Shown here one piece after another: positions 7,230 to 9,984 of a stretch of 9,984 nt of DNA. The notes below the pieces were generated by a model, which was given only the letters and a program-made list of their open reading frames with translations, ran no database searches and was not told the origin of the DNA. Source of the DNA: Endomicrobiia bacterium (GTDB lineage Bacteria > Elusimicrobiota > Endomicrobiia > Endomicrobiales > Endomicrobiaceae); the NCBI GenBank assembly GCA_025998355.1, contig BNVV01000046.1, positions 1 to 9,984 of the forward strand, read 5' to 3'. The stretch's first letter is position 1, and the number at the start of each line of letters is the position of its first letter. Both the position numbers and the translations under genes were made by a program.

Positions 7230-7252
7230 GCGGTTTGCGCACAGCAAGCCGC
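7230..7252. repeat. Terminal hairpin of the IS200-like element
   Basis: A nine-pair stem (7230-7238 with 7244-7252, one G-T wobble) encloses a five-base loop GCACA. It lies just beyond the 5' end of the tnpA remnant, as expected of the left-end hairpin recognised by Y1 transposases. Confidence 0.65.
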
Positions 7253-7313
7253 GGGGCAATGGTTTAACAATAAAACATTCTATTTTCATATTATGCAACC
7301 CGTTTATTGATTA

Positions 7314-8161
7314 GACCTCTTGCATAACTAATATATAAAAGCACAATAGAAGTACTATGAAACAGAAAAAGAAAGCAGGCGGGTCAGATGGAATAGGTTT
7401 AATATTAATGGGAGTAAAGTAAGGGACGTTTGATAAAACAAAGGATAGCAAGAAGTAAGAAAAGAAAAAGGGGGAGAGATGAGTAAAGAGAAAATTGAGT
7501 ATAGAGAATATTGTAGGAATGATGTTTGAATACTTCAGGCAATACACGAACATATTATTAGACCTGAGACATGCAATGTCAGCAAAAGTTGTGGATGTAG
7601 ACTAGGGTATGTAAGAAGAAGTATTAATGAGTAGTGGGGAAAATACTAGATGGGAATAGGTATTGTTAAGGAAGGTGAGAAGCAGCAGTGATTATGCTAG
7701 GATTGACACAAAGACTTCAAAAACATCAAAAGCGCCAAAGCAAGAAGAAAAAGAGACATACAATAACCGTTGATTAAAGGCGAGCAAATAGTATGCACAG
7801 CGATAATAGGGCAAGGAACGATTTTAGTTTATTTTAGTAGGCATGTATTTATGCAAAGAAAGACAAAATAAGATACATGGCAGATACAATTTAGGAGGAC
7901 TTAGACAAAATACATACAAACACACTAGTTCTTAAGTAAAAGAGGTCAAAGAAACACTCAAAGCTGACAAAAGAAGATAAGGAGTTAAATAGGGAGATTT
8001 CATCAAATGATCATAGTGGAAAATATTAAAGTATTTGTTAAAAGGTTCAAAATAGTCTTAAAGATAGATATAGACCGCAGAAAACGCTTTGGACTGCGAT
8101 TTAACTCAGGCTTCAGGTATTTGTAATTCTAAAATTTAATACTCAAGTTGTGCAAGAGGTT
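7314..8161 (+). mobile_element. IS5-family-like element, full length but inactive (copy 2)
   Basis: The 848-bp element has terminal inverted repeats GACCTCTTGCATAACT (7314-7329) and, on the complement of 8146-8161, AACCTCTTGCACAACT. A TA dinucleotide lies on each side (7312-7313 and 8162-8163), consistent with a TA target duplication. It contains one transposase-sized coding region, now broken. End sequence, size and protein motifs fit the IS5 family; the TA duplication suggests an IS427-like subgroup, but I cannot assign it firmly. Confidence 0.8.
7357..8126 (+). pseudogene. IS5-family-like DDE transposase pseudogene (copy 2)
   Basis: The reading frame starts with MKQKKKAGGSDGIGLILMG and is then broken by many frameshifts and stops. 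Fragments that align with IS5-type transposases include SGKKKRHT-like KKKKRHTIT near 7745-7768, the ADTGYLGL-like block reading MADTNLGGL around 7876-7905, HTNT-like YKHTSS before 7937, the KKHPLTKE-like KETLKADKR around 7948-7975, and the terminal FKIV plus RRKRFGLRFN-like segment at about 8040-8110. The catalytic blocks are present only as debris, so no active enzyme can be made. Confidence 0.75.
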
Positions 8162-8325
8162 TATTGAAATCTATTAGGTGACCTAGACATTTTAGTCGTC
8201 GGATATGCTACACTATCAACATTAGCAAAATAGCTTAACTTATCGTCTGCTAAATCGCAAGGATTCCACATAGACATAGAAAGAAGAGATTTAGCTAAAA
8301 TCATTTTATACCAAGGAGAAAAAGG
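8162..8325 (+). promoter_or_regulatory. Leader of the Sel1-repeat gene with weak promoter candidates
   Basis: This is the only non-IS sequence upstream of the Sel1 gene, so its promoter should lie here or in the IS. A possible -35 TAGACA (8184-8189) has only poorly matched -10 partners, such as TACACT at 8209-8214 with a long 19-nt spacer. The 11-base palindrome TAGGTGACCTA (8175-8185) overlaps it and could be an operator, though it may be chance. A strong ribosome-binding site, AAGGAG at 8313-8318, lies 7 nt before the ATG. Confidence 0.25.
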
Positions 8326-9309
8326 ATGATAAAAGTAAAGTTTCTAGGTAAGTACAAAAGAGTAGGGAATATGTTAGTAGTACTAGCAATGTTTATATGC
8401 ACAAACATTTGTTTGGGTGCATTTGATATCAGATTTGATATCAAAGGAGAAAGTGTATCCCAAAATAATAAAAAAACAATTGATCAGCTTAAAAAGTCAG
8501 CAGAACAAGGAGATGCCAAGGCTCAATATGACTTGGGTGTGATGTATTACGAAGGTAAAGGAGTAAAACAAGACTACAAAGAAGCATTTAACTGGTATAA
8601 AAAATCAGCAGAACAAGGAGATGCCACAGCTCAATATAACTTGGGTGTGATGTATGGCAAAGGTAAAGGAGTAAAACAAGATTACAAAGAAGCAATTAAC
8701 TGGTATAAAAAGTCAGCGAAACAAGGATTTGCCACAGCTCAATATAATTTGGGTTTGATGTATTACAAAGGAGAAGGAGTAAAACAAGATTACAAAGAAG
8801 CAATTAACTGGTATAAAAAGTCAGCAGAACAAGGATATGCTTGGGCTCAAAATAACTTGGGTGCGATGTATCGCGACGGAGAAGGAATAAAACAAGATTA
8901 CAAAAAAGCAATTAACTGGTTTAAAAAGTCAGCGAAACAAGGATTTGCCCCAGCCCAATGTAGCTTGGGTGTGATGTATTACGAAGGTAAAGGAGTAAAA
9001 CAAGATTATAAAGAAGCATTTAACTGGTATAAAAAGTCAGCAGAACAAGGACTTGCCGAGGCTCAATATAACTTGGGTGTGATGTATGGCAAAGGTAAAG
9101 GAGTAAAACAAGATTACAAAGAAGCATTTAACTGGTGCAAAAAATCAGCAGAACAAGGATTTGCCCCAGCTCAAAATGGTTTGGGTGCGATGTATCGCGA
9201 CGGGAAAGGAGTAAAACAAGATTACAAAGAAGCATTTAACTGGTTTAAAAAAGCAGCGAAACAAGGGCATTCTGGCGCTAAAACAGCATTAGACCTCTTG
9301 CATAACTAA
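8326..9309 (+). CDS. Secreted Sel1-repeat (TPR-like) protein, last codons supplied by an IS
   Basis: This 327-residue protein begins with a signal peptide: a basic start (KVKFLGKYKR), then hydrophobic MLVVLAMFICTNICLG (16-31) with a likely cleavage near 31-32. A short linker leads into seven consecutive 36-residue Sel1 repeats (62-313) and the start of an eighth, with the consensus AQYNLGVMYxxGKGVKQDYKEA and NWYKKSAEQG. Sel1 repeats form helical solenoids for protein binding. In intracellular and host-associated bacteria, secreted Sel1 proteins often act in host contact or envelope functions, so an exported adaptor role is inferred. The ATG at 8326 is fixed by AAGGAG at 8313-8318. The final residues LDLLHN and the TAA come from the end of the IS at 9292, so the native carboxyl terminus has been replaced. 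All repeats are uninterrupted, which argues the gene is maintained despite dead IS copies on both sides. Confidence 0.88.
   Translation: MIKVKFLGKYKRVGNMLVVLAMFICTNICLGAFDIRFDIKGESVSQNNKKTIDQLKKSAEQGDAKAQYDLGVMYYEGKGVKQDYKEAFNWYKKSAEQGDATAQYNLGVMYGKGKGVKQDYKEAINWYKKSAKQGFATAQYNLGLMYYKGEGVKQDYKEAINWYKKSAEQGYAWAQNNLGAMYRDGEGIKQDYKKAINWFKKSAKQGFAPAQCSLGVMYYEGKGVKQDYKEAFNWYKKSAEQGLAEAQYNLGVMYGKGKGVKQDYKEAFNWCKKSAEQGFAPAQNGLGAMYRDGKGVKQDYKEAFNWFKKAAKQGHSGAKTALDLLHN
8422..8445. repeat. Perfect 10-bp inverted repeat inside the Sel1 gene
   Basis: TTTGATATCA at 8422-8431 and TGATATCAAA at 8436-8445 are exact reverse complements separated by GATT. It encodes the FDIRFDIK segment directly after the signal peptide. 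It could form an mRNA hairpin early in the transcript or a protein-binding site; alternatively it is a by-product of the repeated FDI peptide. Confidence 0.5.
8509..9264 (+). repeat. Seven 108-bp tandem repeats encoding Sel1 units
   Basis: Repeat units of 36 codons begin at 8509, 8617, 8725, 8833, 8941, 9049 and 9157. Their variable turn reads YYEGKG, YGKGKG, YYKGEG, YRDGEG, YYEGKG, YGKGKG and YRDGKG. Units 1-2 thus match units 5-6, and unit 4 matches unit 7. Long identical nucleotide stretches among the units point to duplication of blocks by recombination. Confidence 0.85.
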
Positions 9310-9984
9310 TATATAAAAGTACAATAGAGGTACTATGAAACAGAAAAAGAAAGCGGGCGGGTCAGATGGAATAGGTTTAATATTAATGGGAGTAAAGAAA
9401 GGGACGTTTGACAAAACAGTAAGGATAGCAAGGAGCAAGAAAAGAAAAAGGGGGAGTAGGAGGAGCAAAGAGAAAATTGAGTATAGCAAAGATAGTAAAG
9501 ATGATGTTTGAGTACTTTAGGGCAATATCGGACGTATTATCAGATAGGAGACAGTTGCAATGTCAGCAAAAGTTGTGGATATAGACATAGGGTACGTAAG
9601 AAGAAGTATTAATAATAGTGGGGAATATGCACTAGATGGGAATAGGTATTATTAAGGGAAGGTGCAGAAGTAGAAGTAGCAGTGATAGATGCTACGGAAT
9701 AGTGATACAAAGACCTAAAAAAAACAGCGAAATGGCAAAAGCGGGAAGAAAAAGAGACATACAATAAAGGCATTGGTAGTAGTGGAAATGAGAAGGAGAC
9801 AAATAATATGCACAGCGATAGGAAAAGGCAAGGAGCACGATTTTGGTTTATTTTAGTAGGCATGTATTTATGGAAGAAAGACAATAAGATACATGGCAGA
9901 TACAGATTTATGAGGCCTTGACAAAATGCATACAAACACACTAGTTCCCAAAAAGAGATCAAAGAAACACCCACTGACAAAAGA
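9292..9984 (+). mobile_element. IS5-family-like element, inactive and cut by the window end (copy 3)
   Basis: It starts with GACCTCTTGCATAACT after a TA at 9290-9291, in the same orientation as copy 2 and inside the 3' end of the Sel1 gene. About 690 bp are present, closely matching copy 2. The right end lies outside the window. Confidence 0.8.
9335..9984 (+). pseudogene. IS5-family-like DDE transposase pseudogene (copy 3, partial)
   Basis: This is the best preserved of the copies, and joining frames recovers much of the enzyme. It begins MKQKKKAGGSDGIGLILMG, continues to MMFEYFR, then SAKVVDIDIG and SGEYALDGNR. The block containing the first catalytic Asp reads AEVEVAVIDATE. SGKKKRHTIKALVVVEM and QIICTAIGKGKEHDFGLF follow. 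The second Asp region reads MADTDL, followed by GLDKMHTNTLVPKKRSKKH and PLTK at the window edge. Double stops TAG TAG at 9854-9859 and several frameshifts inactivate it. The order of blocks is that of IS5-family DDE transposases. Confidence 0.8.

Larger units (their letters stand above)
6746..7252 (-). mobile_element. Decayed IS200/IS605-type insertion sequence
   Basis: A roughly 0.5-kb element is recognised from a tnpA remnant on the minus strand flanked by hairpin-like ends that share the 11-mer CGCACAGCAAG at 6747-6757 and 7238-7248. Subterminal hairpins at both ends and a single small tnpA are hallmarks of IS200-type elements, which move as single strands without terminal inverted repeats. 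Exact tips cannot be set because such elements leave no target duplication. The sequence between mnmE and 6745 and from 7253 to 7313 holds nothing else recognisable. Confidence 0.7.

Noticed and set aside
7311..7553. Minus-strand open frame with hydrophobic content, with a similar frame at 9289-9489
   Set aside because: Both are antisense to the conserved left end of the IS5-like element, and their similarity only reflects the repeated DNA. Neither has a supported start.
8509..9264. Regular 108-bp repeats as a possible CRISPR or satellite array
   Set aside because: The repeats are contiguous without spacers, stay in one reading frame and encode canonical Sel1 units.
9609..9980. Minus-strand open frame of 123 codons
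   Set aside because: It is antisense to the decayed transposase of copy 3. The plus strand carries recognisable IS5-type motifs across the whole stretch.

Overview
AT-rich bacterial window in two parts: an ordinary gene-dense half (about 160-6673) and a mobile-element graveyard (about 6674-9984) holding one intact secreted repeat protein. The low GC, the decayed insertion sequences next to well-kept housekeeping genes, the gram-negative-style surface genes and the Sel1 protein would fit a genome-eroding symbiont. My impression is an Endomicrobium-like member of the Elusimicrobiota, but this is inferred from overall character; no taxonomic marker lies in the window.

Layout. Positions 1-123 are the left end of an IS5-family-like element (minus strand), inserted at a TA into the 5' part of a sulfatase-fold membrane transferase gene (162-1418). 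Tightly spaced plus-strand genes follow: a membrane-anchored CDP-glycerol glycerophosphotransferase-like protein (1421-2716), a class V PLP aminotransferase (2800-3894), and an overlapping TagD-like cytidylyltransferase (3881-4339). Together they look like part of a pathway that makes a CDP-activated small phosphorylated (or phosphonate) group and attaches it to a cell-surface polymer. The first gene has lost its amino-terminal membrane region. Two housekeeping genes come next: tlyA (4413-5162), a ribosomal RNA 2'-O-methyltransferase, and mnmE (5294-6673), a tRNA wobble-uridine modification GTPase. Both keep their catalytic motifs.

From 6674 to 8325 no intact gene is seen. The stretch holds a decayed IS200/IS605-type element (tnpA remnant on the minus strand, complement 6768-7198, with hairpin-like ends at 6746-6765 and 7230-7252). 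It also holds a full-length but dead copy of the IS5-like element (7314-8161, plus strand). After a 164-bp leader comes an intact secreted Sel1-repeat protein (8326-9309) with seven 36-residue repeats. A third copy of the IS5-like element starts at 9292, in the same orientation as the second, and runs off the window. It provides the last codons and the stop codon of the Sel1 gene. The Sel1 gene is thus boxed between two direct IS copies, a composite-transposon-like arrangement.

The most interesting points are the surface-decoration gene set with its atypical cytidylyltransferase motif, the Sel1 gene trapped between dead IS copies with an IS-supplied stop, the lesions those two copies share, and a perfect inverted repeat just after the Sel1 signal peptide.
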